Shown piece after piece: positions 37,868-49,800 of a DNA stretch of 64,000 nucleotides (positions are counted from its first letter, which is position 1; the number at the start of each line of letters is the position of its first letter). The notes below the pieces were generated by a model, which was given only the letters and a program-made list of their open reading frames with translations, was not told the origin of the DNA and made no database searches. The position numbers and the translations under genes are program-made. Origin of the DNA: Epiperipatus broadwayi (Eukaryota; Onychophora; Udeonychophora; Euonychophora; Peripatidae); assembly GCA_028023455.1 (NCBI GenBank), contig JAQFVV010000319.1, positions 622,001 to 686,000 on the forward strand, given 5' to 3'.

Positions 37868-38341
37868 GAAACACACAGGCTTATTATATACCTGTGTCTA
37901 TTTATGTAATATATAGGGTATATGAGTACAGACTTACACATGACCCACACTCTCTACACTATCTCATACCACTGATACACTTGAACACATATAAGTTGAA
38001 AAGATAAATAATCACCAATATAAGTATTTCATGCTAAACCAGCAATCATCAGTTGGTCCAGATTATCATCTCTACAGATATATGCTATAATTGTTCAGAT
38101 ATATATTAAGATAGCCAAACTTCATACTTTAATGGACAGGCTTCAATCTACTCCACCCTCCAACTCTTCAACTATCCATCCATTTGAAAATCTGATGATG
38201 GAATGTTCGAAGGCCACCCTAAGGCTGAGATTCTTGTTACACCCATGTTAAACTAAGGTCAATCTGATCCCTCATGTACAGGACATAATTCATTTAATAC
38301 ATGTACAATGAATGGGCAGACATCTCTACTATGCAATAACT
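37868..38341 (+). repeat. ~474-bp repeat unit, copy 1
   Basis: The unit starts at gaaacacacaggcttatta, and the next unit starts with the same words at 38342. Landmarks: catgctaaaccagcaatcat, ttaagatagccaaac, ggcttcaatctactccac, gatgatggaatg and atgggcagacatctctacta. Inverted copies lie at 45314-46005. Confidence 0.85.
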
Positions 38342-38367
38342 GAAAACACACAGGCTTATTACATACC

Positions 38368-38376
<9 letters not shown>

Positions 38377-38445
<69 letters not shown>
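38377..38445. repeat. (TA)n microsatellite inside repeat unit
   Basis: Two TA arrays around agacacat, absent from copy 1 at the same position. Confidence 0.97.
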
Positions 38446-38450
<5 letters not shown>

Positions 38451-38566
38451 TATGAGCATAGACTTACACATGACCCACTACTCTCCACACTACCTCATAC
38501 CCCTTATATATAAGTATTTCATGCTAAACCAGCAATCATCAATTGGTCCAGAATACCATCTCTACA

Positions 38567-38576
38567 CATATATGCT
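38567..38576. repeat. Target-site duplication of RTE copy D, left
   Basis: catatatgct, repeated exactly at 45178-45187 within the continuing 474-bp unit. Confidence 0.85.
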
Positions 38577-39517
38577 ATCATCAACAACCATTATCAATCC
38601 AATGCAGGATGAAGGTCTCTCCTAGTTCAATCCATCTTTTCCGATCTTTAGCTTCTCTTCTCCACATCACCCCTGCACACTTTCTTATTTTATTCACCGA
38701 TCTCACATGTGGTCTCTTTCTGGGTCTTTTACCATCTGTTGGAATCCAGTTTATAATTTCAATTGTCCATCTATTATCATCTCTTCTAGCAACATGTCCA
38801 GCCCAACTCCACTTTAGTCTTTTAATTTTTTCAATGAGGTCAGTAACACTTGTTTGTTCTCTTACCCATACACTGCATTTTTGATATCTTCTTGTTACTC
38901 CCAACATGCATCTCTCCATACTTCTTTGGGAGGTCAGAAGTTTCTGTATTGCTCTTGTATTACGTGTCCAAGTCTCAGATTCATAAATAAGAACTGGCAA
39001 AACTCATTCATTAAAAACCTTCCTTTTCAAACATATAGGCATATTTCCTTTTAGTATCAAGTTATTTCTACCAAAAGCACTCCAACCAAGTTTAATTCTA
39101 TGATTAATTTCATCCATTATATTTCCATCTGTATTAATAATCTGACCAAGGTATTTGTAACTGTTAACTTCTAACTCATCATAATCAATTATTATTTTCA
39201 TATTTTGGGAAAATCTATGAATCATTACTTTAGTTTTTTTTAACATTTATTTTTAGTCCTACTTTCATCTGATAACTCCTGCAATATTTTCTGTAGCTCT
39301 AAAGCATTATTTGCAAAAAACAACTACATCATCTGCAAAATCTAAATGACTTAAATAATCTCCATTTACTTTCACTCCTTTAGCTTCCCATTTTAATACA
39401 CAAAACACTTCTTGCAGCACTGCTGTAAAAAGTTTTAGAGATATGGAGTCACCCTGTCTTACACCATTTTCAATGTTGATTTTCCTACTATCATTATGTA
39501 AACTAATTGTTGCATTT
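38577..39517 (-). mobile_element. RTE copy D, 3' part
   Basis: This is the 3' part, from the (atc)n terminus up to the reverse transcriptase word NATISLHN. It ends exactly where the 5' part (42924-45177) resumes at KNIYK, so both are halves of one element cut by a later 3.4-kb insertion. Confidence 0.93.
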
Positions 39518-39525
39518 GGGTTCAA
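38581..39525 (-). pseudogene. Broken reverse transcriptase, RTE copy D 3' half
   Basis: 39525-39307 reads GVRQGDSISLKLFTAVLQ and HLDFADDVVVF, followed by a frameshift in an A-run. 39246-39004 holds SYKYLGQIINTDG and WSAFGRNNLILKG. 39000-38581 holds the tail (TQRSMERCMLGVTR?, KWSWAGHVARRDDNRW, GKRPRKRPHVRS). The first few codons of the 39525 frame lie in the inserted repeat. The catalytic DD is present, but the frame is broken at least twice. Confidence 0.88.
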
Positions 39526-39661
39526 AAAGATAGATGGCTATTCTATCTTTTCCAAAGACTTTATCATGTGGATGCTGAAGTGTTAGTATTTATTCATTTT
39601 ATATTTAAAATCTAAAGCGCATGTGCAACAGTTTAATTCTGTTTAAATATTATAGTTTATA
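39512..39661. repeat. 150-bp direct repeat, left copy
   Basis: From gcatttgggttc to atagtttata, this is repeated at 42780-42929 with the same length and a dozen or so differences. It flanks a 3.1-kb interior. Its first and last six bases (gcattt, tttata) also match the interrupted RTE sequence. Confidence 0.9.
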
Positions 39662-39926
39662 AAAAAAAAACATCGCGCTATATAAAATAATTGACTTATT
39701 TACATACTGAAGCAGATCTGATGCTCAGATCCTTGCTTCACAGCCCACATACAATCTCCTACCATCTAACTATATTCAAACCCACCTTCACGCATATATA
39801 TACATAGCTAATAACACATGTATTTCTCTTGCCTAGTATTTTAACATAAATCATGAAAACACTTACCTATTTTAATCTAAAAATATATTTTATTTAATAA
39901 TATTCTCATGTGGCTTTGGGTGTAAG

Positions 39927-39930
<4 letters not shown>

Positions 39931-40008
<78 letters not shown>
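39931..40008. repeat. (TA)n microsatellite
   Basis: A TA array with one taaata interruption, inside the insertion. Confidence 0.97.
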
Positions 40009-41512
40009 CAGTGTAGGAAATTGAGAATATATTAGTAAAGTTATGTTATAAATAAAGTATCATATATGAAACTTATTATTTTTCATAGGTAATTTTGTAG
40101 CCAGAAATGATGCAATCTTGTTAAAAAGTCTCTCGAAAACAATTACCCTGAAGATCCCTTAGATAAAAGTAAAAGATTATGATTTTGTAATAATAAAATA
40201 AACCCATTAATGGAAATTTTGTCCATGCTAGCTTGTTTTAAAATCATAAGATTTATTTTAAAACAATTGTTTGAGAAACTGATAACAAAATTGCATTGTT
40301 TCAAAAGTCTTACTAGATAAAGTATCCGGTCAAATGATTCTAAATGAACCTTAAGTGCTTAAACTGCCTCAGGTCCAGCAGTAGTTGCTAAGTTACATCT
40401 TCAAAATAAAAGTATAAATACTGTTGGATTTGAATCCAAAGGAGGGAGACCACTAAATTATGATGTTGATATACAGAATCCATGCCAGTTTTTATTCTCA
40501 CTCAATGTGCCATGAGTAGCGGAAATTTCGCCTTCCCCTTCGTTCTGATATGCTTTTCCCACAAGCAAAGCTCTGTCTCCGTACTGATGAACTTTATATA
40601 TTTTTCCGGTAAAAGTAAAATGCTAGCTACCATATAATAATGCTACCCTAGATCTAGTGAAACAAGACTGATTGACTGACTTGTAGTAAAATTATTTCTC
40701 CAAATAGCAAGGTAAAAGAACTTTGACCGCTTGTAATTCTAAAATCCTGCCTTCTCTGTAATATTTATCATAATTTCTAATCATATATTAAATGTCTTCA
40801 AAATATGTAATTCTTATAACTCTATAACTAATCACTATGAAGCCTCTTATAAAATGTTTTTTTTCTTTTATTTCCAAGCGGCAAATAATTTTCATTTAGA
40901 TTTATGTATTTATATTTTAAAAAAGAAATGCCAGTAATACTAAAATCACCAGCATATAATTTATTTTCGTTTTCCCCACCCATCATTTATCGGGTAATTA
41001 ACTTATAACTTAATCAAAACAAGTCTTATTCGACTTGCCCAGGTGCTAGCGATTTTAGATAAACAAACTATTTTTATTTTTACTGTAGAAAAACAGATTG
41101 ACATCTGTTTCGTAAATATTTTCCATTCTAAATAATGTGCTATCTCTTATTAATTTATATTATATATGTAAAACCCATCATAGCTATTACCACCACCCAT
41201 TTATTTTGTATTAATTTATGTATTTTCATAAGAGCGTTTATTAACCAAGATTGAGATTTATTAAATGTGTGGGAAGTTATGAATAATATTAAGTAACATA
41301 ATGTAGGGGGGGGATCTTAGTTTTATATTTAATTAGAATTATTATCCATGTTTGTTGAACGAAGAAATCATACCATTACGCCAAGTATTTCACAATTTAT
41401 GGGCAGTAAATAAGTTAAAATAATCTTTAAAATTATAGTTATATTGTATTATTAAGCGTAGCATGCATATAGGCCACTTTGTTTATATATATTCGTGCTT
41501 CTTTCTCACATG

Positions 41513-41709
41513 GAGGTATTCGCTAAGTCGAGCCCCATCGTCATTCTCCGTGTCCTTGAACCAGGCTGTAAAATCACAGTGGAGACATACTTGGTCGTAT
41601 GTGCATGCTTTATATGTGGATCACTCTGGAAAAACCAGCCCGATAAAGACATTGCCGACCACCCTTCATCTCAACACCGATCCTGCCTATGTTTGCAGAG
41701 GAAATCGGT
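41513..41709 (+). CDS. Candidate exon, unidentified, two open frames
   Basis: About 200 bp with near-balanced base composition lies in AT-rich surroundings. A pyrimidine-rich acceptor-like stretch (gcttctttctcacatggag) lies just upstream, and a donor-like cg|gtaaat ends it. Two plus frames stay open. One reads SRAPSSFSVSLNQAVKSQW and KTSPIKTLPTTLHLNTDP, and its stop falls exactly at the donor. The other reads LEPGCKITVETYLVVCACF and continues to 41896. I recognise neither. It lies inside the direct-repeat-flanked insertion, so it may be a captured exon, an element's own coding DNA, or chance. Confidence 0.35.
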
Positions 41710-42779
41710 AAATTTCGTTAATAAAATTCATGAAGCACACTCCAGGATCCATAATTGGACTACCCCAATCTGCCACCATGTACGCACCACCTTTCAGTGT
41801 ATTATTAGTCGCCCAGTAATAGCCATAAGTCGTAATGCGATGATTTCTCTAAATAGACATATTTCCATTAGTTTATTATGCGTATCAATGGGATAAATTT
41901 ATTATCATTTATATATTCATTATCCGTCTCGCACATTAATTATTTACAACTCAAATTAATAATAATGTTAAATAAAACAAAATGTAATATTTGCTTGTAA
42001 AATTATTTTTTTTTAAAATCAAGTAAATGCTGTTTTCATCTCTGGGGGTGTAATAGTATTTTAGTAATACATTTCCAATAGTGCTAATTTCTTAACCCAT
42101 ATACATATATTATTGGCATAGCTGCAAATATCAAGTTATTGTCAAATGTGAATTAAATATATATAATACTAGTGAGGCTAATGTCGGATAAATAACCCAA
42201 CATATCTATTTATTGTTGATTTAATAAATCTTAATCTATATACCTCAACTCTTGAATTATTGCTTTATTTTATTTAATGTTAATGTCCATTTATTATTTA
42301 TGCTCCATATGACTAGAGGATCTCCGCTAAATACATAATTAATAAGCTAGGTCACGAGCCTTCATTGCTCCCAGATTATAGTGTGTTTTAGTTAGTCTAT
42401 CATTAACATTTAGCCTAGAGTCTTTTTGTGTCTCCGATGAGCGATGCCGGTGGTGAGAAGTAAATTAAATCGGTATCATTGGGATTGTTGCTCATAATGT
42501 TATAGATCTGGGAAATAGGTAAATAGGACAGAGTTCATGAGTGTTCCTGACCTGTGTATCTTGCCCACGATTGGATTTGAGGTACTTTTGCCTAGATGCT
42601 AGATCTTGTTACGTGAACATACCGGCACAATACATTTAATTTCAAATAAGAATGACGTATCGTAAATTCTAATCAATTTCACTAGCGTCATTCATTCAAG
42701 CATGTAAAAGTAATTTAAAGGGATTATTTAATATCTTCATGCTTTCACTTTCAAATACTTAAGATTTGCCCATACAAAA

Positions 42780-42929
42780 GCATTTGGGTTCGAAAAGATA
42801 GATGAGCATGCTATCTTTTCCAAAGACTTTATCATGTGGTTGTTGAAGTGTTAGTATTCATTCATTTTATATTTAAAATCTAAAGCACATGTGCAATAGT
42901 TTAATGCTGTTTAAATATTATAGTTTATA
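42780..42929. repeat. 150-bp direct repeat, right copy
   Basis: This is the second copy of 39512-39661. It runs directly into RTE copy D sequence (tttataaatattctttaaaa). Confidence 0.9.
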
Positions 42930-42999
42930 AATATTCTTTAAAATATGACAATATCCTGGATCTACACCTTGATGATCCAATGCTTTAATCACTGAAGAA

Positions 43000-43790
43000 A
43001 TGTTTATAGAATTAAATGCCTTTTTATAATATACAAATCCTAAGTATAATGGCAACTCATATTCATTTGTCCTTTCTATAATTTTTTCAATACTTGGATA
43101 TGATCTACTGTACTAAAACCACTTTTAAATCCAGCTTGTTCTTTTGGTTGGTGGAAATCCAATGTTCTCTGTAGAGGAATTGTAATTATCTTAGTAAAAA
43201 TTTTGTATAAAACTGATAAAAGTCTGATAGGTCTGTAATTTCTAATATCTTCTTTATCACCTTTTTAAAAATATTAATACTGCACTATTCCAATCATCTG
43301 GTACATCTTTATCATTTAAACATTTGGTATATAACTTTGCTAAAAATTTTCTATTTCTTCACCTGCTTTTTTTAATATATCAATTATAATTCCATCATTA
43401 TCTGGAGTCTTCCCTTTCTTCATAAATTTAATTGCATGACTCATTACCTCATTCAAATTTCTGAGCAATTCGGAAGATATAATAGGTATAGGAGGCACTT
43501 GTTCTTTATTACTATATAATTCTTGATAGAAGTCTTCTACATATTTCATGATCTCATCTCTTTTTTTAATAATAATGCCATCTTTTTTTCTTAATGCAGA
43601 TATAAATTTCCTACCAATACTAAAATGTTGGTTTTACACTCTTTAGACTTTTATTTTCTTCTACAGCTTTCCTTGCTAGTTCGCAATTATACTTATATCA
43701 TTTTCAACTCTTTTCCGCACCATTTTACAAAATTCAAGATATTCAATCTTTTTTAATGCATCATTATTGTATATCCTCATATGCCTTTTT
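43000..43790 (-). pseudogene. RTE copy D, linker and N-terminal reverse transcriptase, decayed
   Basis: Open piece 43549-43340 reads FYQELYSNKEQVPPIPIISS and KKGKTPDNDG. Degraded forms of NYRPISLL, QAGFKSGF and DYEKAF-type words lie at lower coordinates in shifted frames. Confidence 0.8.
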
Positions 43791-43801
43791 TTCTTCATAA
43801 A

Positions 43802-44924
43802 TTATCTAGTCTCAGTAGAAGTTTTATTGGTCAATCGCTGCTTTTTTCTACCAGCTATCTTTGTTGCAGTTTTTAAAATTGTATCAGATATTTTCCTATT
43901 AATGTCATTCAAATCTGAATCATGTTCAAAATCTAATAATACTTGAAATCTATTTCTAAATTGTAATTTAAATTCATTAGAATGTTTCTGAAGATTAGGG
44001 ATATCAACTGTAAATATTGTTTTTCTTAATAATTTTTGTCTCTTTAGTTTTGTATTAACATGTATCTTACATATTACTAATCGATGATCACTTCCTGTGT
44101 TAAATATAGTAAGAACATTACAATCTTGAAATATGTATTTTCTGTTAGTCAAAATATAATCCATTTCTGCTGTACCTTCATTTGAATGCTTCCATGTCCA
44201 ATTCGTTTAACATTTTTCTAAAAAAAAAAATAGAATTCATAATATAAAGCTTTTCTTTTTCTGCAAACTCCACAAGTATATGTCCTCTCTCATTTCTATC
44301 ACCATAACCAGCATTACTTACAACATTTTCCTCTTTCATTTGTTTACCAATTCTAGCATTTGAGTCTCCCATAACAATTTTAAAATGTTTACTCTGATCA
44401 AAAGCCTTTTGTACATCCATATAAAAATCTTCTACTACTTCATCACCATGAGAACTTGTTGGTGCATAAACCTGAATTATCTGCATTTGGTATCTGCTAT
44501 TAAGTTGTAAAACTAATCTTGCCACTCTGTCCGATACACCATCAATCTCACCAATATTGTTCTTCCACTTTTTATTTATAATGAATCCTACTCCACTTTT
44601 ATTTCCAATATGTGTGCCTTTATAATAGAGTATATGTCCACTTTTTAAATCAATTGTTTCTTCACCTTTTCTTCTAACTTCACAAAGTCCAATAATGTCC
44701 CATTTAATATAAGACAATTCTTCTTCTAACTCTTGCAATCTTCCTTCACTTGAAAGTGATCTGCAGTTGTAAGTACCTAAATAAAAAGTCATCATCAAAT
44801 GGCAGCCTGAGGCCACAATCAGGGGATTCTTAGCACCCTCTGCCTTCCACCACCAACCAGTGCCTTGGTTGGTGACTTTACAGTCACATGGGAATACGGG
44901 CCACGATTTATCTTTGCCTGTCAC
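43802..44924 (-). pseudogene. RTE copy D, endonuclease in two pieces
   Basis: 44924-44178 (248 codons) starts MTGKDKSWPVFPC. It holds TYNCRSLSSEGRLQ, GLCEVRRKGE, IIQVYAPTSSHGDE and IVMGDSNARIG. The last reads GDSN, where copy C has GDFN. A frameshift in an A-run near 44220 separates 44164-43802 (MDYILTNRKYIFQDCNV, GSDHRLVICKIHV). Catalytic N, E, D and SDH positions remain recognisable. Confidence 0.9.
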
Positions 44925-45177
44925 GATTGTATATATTGGAAAAAAATATTTTTAAACTCGGAGGTAAAAAGTCAATAAATTCACCATGCTGGCTAATGTT
45001 TGTTGGTGAGCAGCCCATCCATGTTCATAAACTATATGAATAATCACATAGTAATAAATGCTGCAACGACAAGAGGGTATGGAGTGGACATTAGGAATTT
45101 GCCCTGCTCAGTTCCTTTAAGGCCTCCAAGAGGAATCAAAGATCTCCTTTAGTTAATAGCAAACTCCTTTCTGCAAC

Positions 45178-45313
45178 CATATATGCTGTAAATACTCAGA
45201 TATATGTTAAGATAGCCAAACCTCAGACTTTAATGGATAGGCTTCAATCTACTCCACACTCGAACTCTTCAACCATCCATCCAATTGAAAATCTGATGAT
45301 GGAATACTTGACT
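45178..45313 (+). repeat. ~474-bp repeat unit, copy 2, second part
   Basis: This continues copy 2 after RTE copy D (ttaagatagccaaac, ggcttcaatctactccacac, gatgatggaat). It ends at an inversion point near 45313. Confidence 0.8.
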
Positions 45314-46005
45314 ATGTTTGGCTATCTTAATATATATCTGAGCACTTATAGCATATATGTGTAGAAATGGTAATCTGGACTAACTGATGATTGCTGGTTT
45401 AGCATGAAATACGTATATTGGTGATTATTTATCTTTTCAACATATATGTGTTCAAGTGTATCAGTGGTATGAGATAGTGTGGACAGTGGCGGTTTATGTG
45501 TAAGTCTGTGATCATATACCCTATATATTACATATATAGACACGGGTATATAATAAGCCTGTGTGTTTCAGTTATTATGTAGTAGAGATGTCTGCCCATC
45601 CCTTGTACATGTATTAAATGGATTATCTCCTGTACATGAGGGATAAGATTGACCTTAGGTCAACATGGGTGTGACAATAATCTTGGCCTTAGTGTGGCCT
45701 TTGATCATTCCATCATCAGATTTTTAATTGGATGGATGGTTGAAGAGTTGGAGTTGGAGTAGATTGAAACCTGTCCATTAAAGTATGAAGATTGTCTATC
45801 TTAATATATATCTGCACACTTATAGCATATATGGGCTAGAGATGCTAATCTGGACCAACTGATGATTGCTGGTTTAGCATGAAATACTTATATTGATGAT
45901 TATTTATCTTTTCAACATATATGTGTTTAAGTGTATCAGTAGTATGAGATATTGTGGAGAGTGGTGGGTCATGTCTAAGTCTGTGCTCATATACCCTATT
46001 TATTA
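45314..46005 (-). repeat. ~474-bp repeat units, inverted copies
   Basis: On the minus strand, about one and a half tandem units are readable (46005 to about 45583, then to 45314). Both contain a common open stretch with HTTDTLEHIYVEKINNHQY and FMLNQQSSV words. This faces the plus-oriented units and makes a palindrome centred near 45314. The repeated reading frame may derive from a mobile element's coding region or be chance. Confidence 0.8.
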
Positions 46006-46596
46006 GTTTTTTTTCTAAATCATTATATTTAATGTTAACCATGCTATTTAGGACTAAGTCATCCTGCAAGTGTTTGTATGCCAACGATTGGCAAATGCGA
46101 ATCTCAGAGGAACATGCGGTTCTTATTAGAGGTAAATGCGGTTCCCATTGAAATGAAATTTTATTTTTATATCAGATTCTCTTTTAAAAATTGCACAAAA
46201 ATTTGTAATATGATAGAAATTTTTATGGAACATTTGTATTACTTATTTTATTACAAATTACATCGTATATGTATGCACATACTATTTTCAAATACAGTAT
46301 ATTGGAAAATTATATGTTACCGATATTTTTATTCCAAAAAAGTAACTTTATTAGTCAAAGGTTACAAATTAGTTCTATAGGTACTCCCCATAGTTGAAAA
46401 ACACTTATCAATCATTCTATAGGCTCAAGTGTGCTGGTATTACATTTTGTCACCTGCATCTATGGGCCAAAGATAACAAAAGTATACACGAAAATTATAT
46501 AAATGGGCAGTAGCTAAAATTAGTCCAACTGCCTTACATAATAAACTAGGAGTTTCAGCTATCCAAGAAAAACTAAATACAATATTCAAACATCAC
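46006..46596. other. AT-rich DNA, no gene seen
   Basis: A short local repeat occurs near 46107-46154: catgcggttcttattagagg and atgcggttcccatt. Otherwise I see nothing. Confidence 0.45.
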
Positions 46597-46854
46597 CTCA
46601 ATGACAGTCGATCAAGGAGACGCCACGGTCCATTCGAGACAAAATGCAAACAGGAGAGATGATTCTCACCCAATTGATATGTCCCCAAACTATCCCCCAG
46701 AATCCATCCATGACCAGACAGCCATAACAGTGCTTTTCGAGTCCCGGACCACCCATTGAGTAAGGAATATCTGCTTTGAGCTTCCTCCGTAAGTGAGTTT
46801 TGCTTTCTCGGAGTATAACGGAGGTTTTGCAAATCTGGAGCATTAACCGACATC
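46597..46854 (-). CDS. Candidate exon, unidentified, two open frames
   Basis: About 258 bp on the minus strand with near-balanced composition. It is bordered by an acceptor-like tttaaag|gatg and a donor-like attgag|gtgatg. Two frames are open. One reads NAPDLQNLRYTPRKQNSL, LLNGWSGTRKALLWLSGHG and SNGPWRLLDRLSL, passing through the donor. The other reads THLRRKLKADIPYSMGGP and MDGFWGIVWGHINWVRI, stopping at the donor. I do not recognise either. It may be an exon or part of an unrecognised repeat. Confidence 0.35.
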
Positions 46855-49800
46855 CTTTAAATCTTATAAAAAATATTATATATGAATACGGAGTGATTAC
46901 ATGTGTATAATTACGATTTGTGCAATCCAATGACAGTCTTGTTATAGCTAAATGCCCTATTTCATCTTTTAAAAAAAATCTGGTAAATAGACTGTTTTAT
47001 TAAGTAATTTAAGCTTCTATATGATGCATAATTTTTTGTGGCATTAGCCCAAGATTTTGAAAACATGTGTACAGATTTATGATTACTGTACTGAGAGTTT
47101 TATGGTATTTTTAAACAATTATATAAAACTCTGGCAAATAAAACTGGAAAGCATTTTTTTGATGTCGGTTATGTTGTTTCTATTTTTGGGGGTAAATAAT
47201 AATAAAACAGACGTTTAAGAATTATCAGGAAAATCTCACCCCAAAATAAATACAGACCAAAATTGCTTTTAATTCTTGTAAATTGTTTTTATTTTATTTT
47301 CAAAAGCATTGTTTCTTTGACAGTTTGTTTTTGCCATTTACAAATCTTTTAAATTAGAATTAATATTTAGACATTTTAATTTTAATTAATTAATTATTTA
47401 AATATTTTGTTTGAAATTCAGACTTAGGAAATAAATTTATTTAAATTTTTTGTTAAATGATATCAGATAATATCAAAAAAATGAAAATATAAACAAGAAA
47501 ATAGAATCTTTTAGTACGAAATGGTAAAAAAATTTGCTTTTGTTTGTAAAATTCCAAATGCAAACTACAAAGTAAGCAATTTACATCCACAATATGAAGT
47601 AAATCATCTCACTATATTCCCACAATTCAAAACTGCAAACGGAAAAACTTAAGTCATTGCAATCAGGTCTTCATAAGTAACAATGACTCTTATTTTCTTT
47701 TAGTCTCAAAGATGACAGAGCCAAATGAAGCTAGTTTTTTTGGCAGCTTGAAATATTGCTCAGGCCAAATGTTGAAGCAGTCAGATATAAGTTCGATCCT
47801 AGCTTCATGATCTTTCACATGTAGCCAACTTCAAACCCTTGAACTAACCTTGAATTTCCGATGCAATGGGGCTTTATACGTTCAGTCCACGCTAGTTTCC
47901 TTAACGAAAAACTATTATAAATGTGTGTTAAAATTAAATCGTTTGAGATTTAAACTAATCATTTCTATTAATAAATTCATGATAGAATTATTCATGAATT
48001 TATATATATTATAACTGCATGGATTGTGCGTATATATTTATAAATATTTAAATGTACATATTCGTTCTAAAGTTTCATTGCGTCAGGAATGTTTTGTTTT
48101 ACTTTAAATAGTTTGTTCAAATTTTTAGTGATTAAAAGCTACATTCTTTCAATAAGCTTTCAGATTGTCCCTTTTCAAAAACAATGGGTAAAGTTTTTAT
48201 TAATTAGAAAAAGATAAGTATTTAAAATGTAAGGACGGTCCTAATTAAAATCATATTCTGATTTTAAAAATTCATTTTCTAATTAGAAAATGAATTCAAG
48301 TTAATGAGTTTGAAAGCCTTATCGAAGGAATGTATCTAAAAACAACTAGTAAATTTTTGTAAGATTGATTAGGAAAGAAGCGCTAGCCTGAAGGCATCAG
48401 ATACAGTATAAAGAGCCCAGGAAAAGTTTCCAAGCAGCTATTATTCCTCATTAAGAGAAGCCATATATATTTCATTAGAGAAGAAGCCACCCAGTTAAAT
48501 TATGAAGTAAATAGTGTTTCTACCATGGTGGGGGGGGGGGGCTTAACTTCAGGAGTCTGACTACGGTTCCTGAAGTCCCCTGAAAATCTTCAATGTGGCT
48601 GCAATATAAAAATTCATATACCAATCGTAAGCTGCCAAAACCTTAGAGAAATCCTTCAAAATGTCATTCAAATAATTTTCCAAAATGCGCATCTACGTTT
48701 CATCCAACTGGACTCTGCCGTGTGTAATCTAAGGAGCCAACCATGAAGAAATGGTAATATATTTCTTATATGAATCGATACTTTCTGGCCAATCTTCGAA
48801 CTTTATTTTACACTACCTTTAAATTAAGTACTGTTAAAAGCTCTTCTCATTCCTAAATGTAAAAATCTGTATAAAACTTTCTTATTATTCATGCTATTTT
48901 AAATTATGTAGTAATTCTCTATCTATCTCTAGTCTTTAAATTTAATATCTGTTAACTTTCATTTCTTACGATGGGTTTATTTAACTCTATTATATATTTG
49001 CTAGATGATTATTAATATCATTTATTTTTTATTATATACCAATAATAACTTCAGCTCGATAATAATTTCCTTCGTTGCATTTGCCTTGTTAAATAATATA
49101 TTTATTTTTATAGTAATTCTTACCCACTAGAACTAATTTGATACAGTTCTATTAATTATCGAGTTGAAGGATTTATACAATTTTTGCTATTTTATTAATG
49201 GCTAACAACAAATTATTAGCTTAATTTCTAACCTATGCTCCCGGCCACTTTATTGAGTTTATAACATCTATTTATTTACATTAATATATTATTTCGCAAA
49301 AAGATCGATAAAGGAATTAAATGAATATATTCTAATTCAAATTTTATACTTTCTATTAATATTCAGGAAGGGCATGAGATTTAGGGCATAATTAATATAA
49401 TTTCTAATTGCATTAAATACTTTTTGATTAAAGCACGTTTGACTTTAATTTAACTTGATCAGGTCATCACGTAGAGCACTCTTTATATAACATGGGTTTT
49501 ATTATTTAAATACGATGATTACAAAGTCATCATTTTCCGAACGTTCCTGACGCGAGCCATCTCCTGCTTCATAAGCTTGTCCTCGGTGATATTTCTATTA
49601 GTTTAATTATCTATGAAGAAAGCACTTCCTCCACTTGCTCGTTTTTTATTATATTGGAACACCAAAGGCTCATGGCTATGACCCGGCCTGGTTTCCCCTG
49701 TGTTCCATATCTCCTTCATAGGGCATTAAAGACTTGTAAGACGCAAGCTGCTCTCGTACTTAAATCATAAGACGTCAGTACCATTTACTTCTCAGTTCCA

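Larger units (their letters stand above)
38342..38576 (+). repeat. ~474-bp repeat unit, copy 2, first part
   Basis: The second tandem unit has expanded TA arrays (38377-38445) near its start. It is interrupted at 38576 by RTE copy D and resumes at 45178-45313. Confidence 0.8.
39518..42923. mobile_element. ~3.4-kb insertion with 150-bp direct terminal repeats
   Basis: It cleanly splits RTE copy D between reverse transcriptase words KNIYK and NATISLHN. The interior shows no RT, integrase or transposase motif. It has a long TA array (39931-40008), an exon-like segment at about 41513-41709, and moderately GC-richer DNA at 42330-42620. It may be a non-autonomous LTR-type element, a direct-repeat-flanked segment moved by recombination, or an unknown mobile element. 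Terminal TG...CA is not obvious. Confidence 0.7.
42924..45177 (-). mobile_element. RTE copy D, 5' part
   Basis: On the minus strand this runs from the 5' end (ctgcaacc at 45177) through the 5' UTR, endonuclease and half of the reverse transcriptase, to KNIYK at the insertion point. The 10-bp target-site duplication with 38567-38576 shows that the halves are one insertion into a 474-bp repeat unit. Confidence 0.93.

Noticed and set aside
37868-46005. CRISPR-like interpretation of the 474-bp repeats
   Set aside because: The units are long, diverged, partly inverted and without short spacers. The DNA is eukaryotic.
48380-48560. LTR-like TATA block followed by a G run
   Set aside because: No repeated partner, no primer-binding site with a clear tRNA match, and no internal coding nearby.
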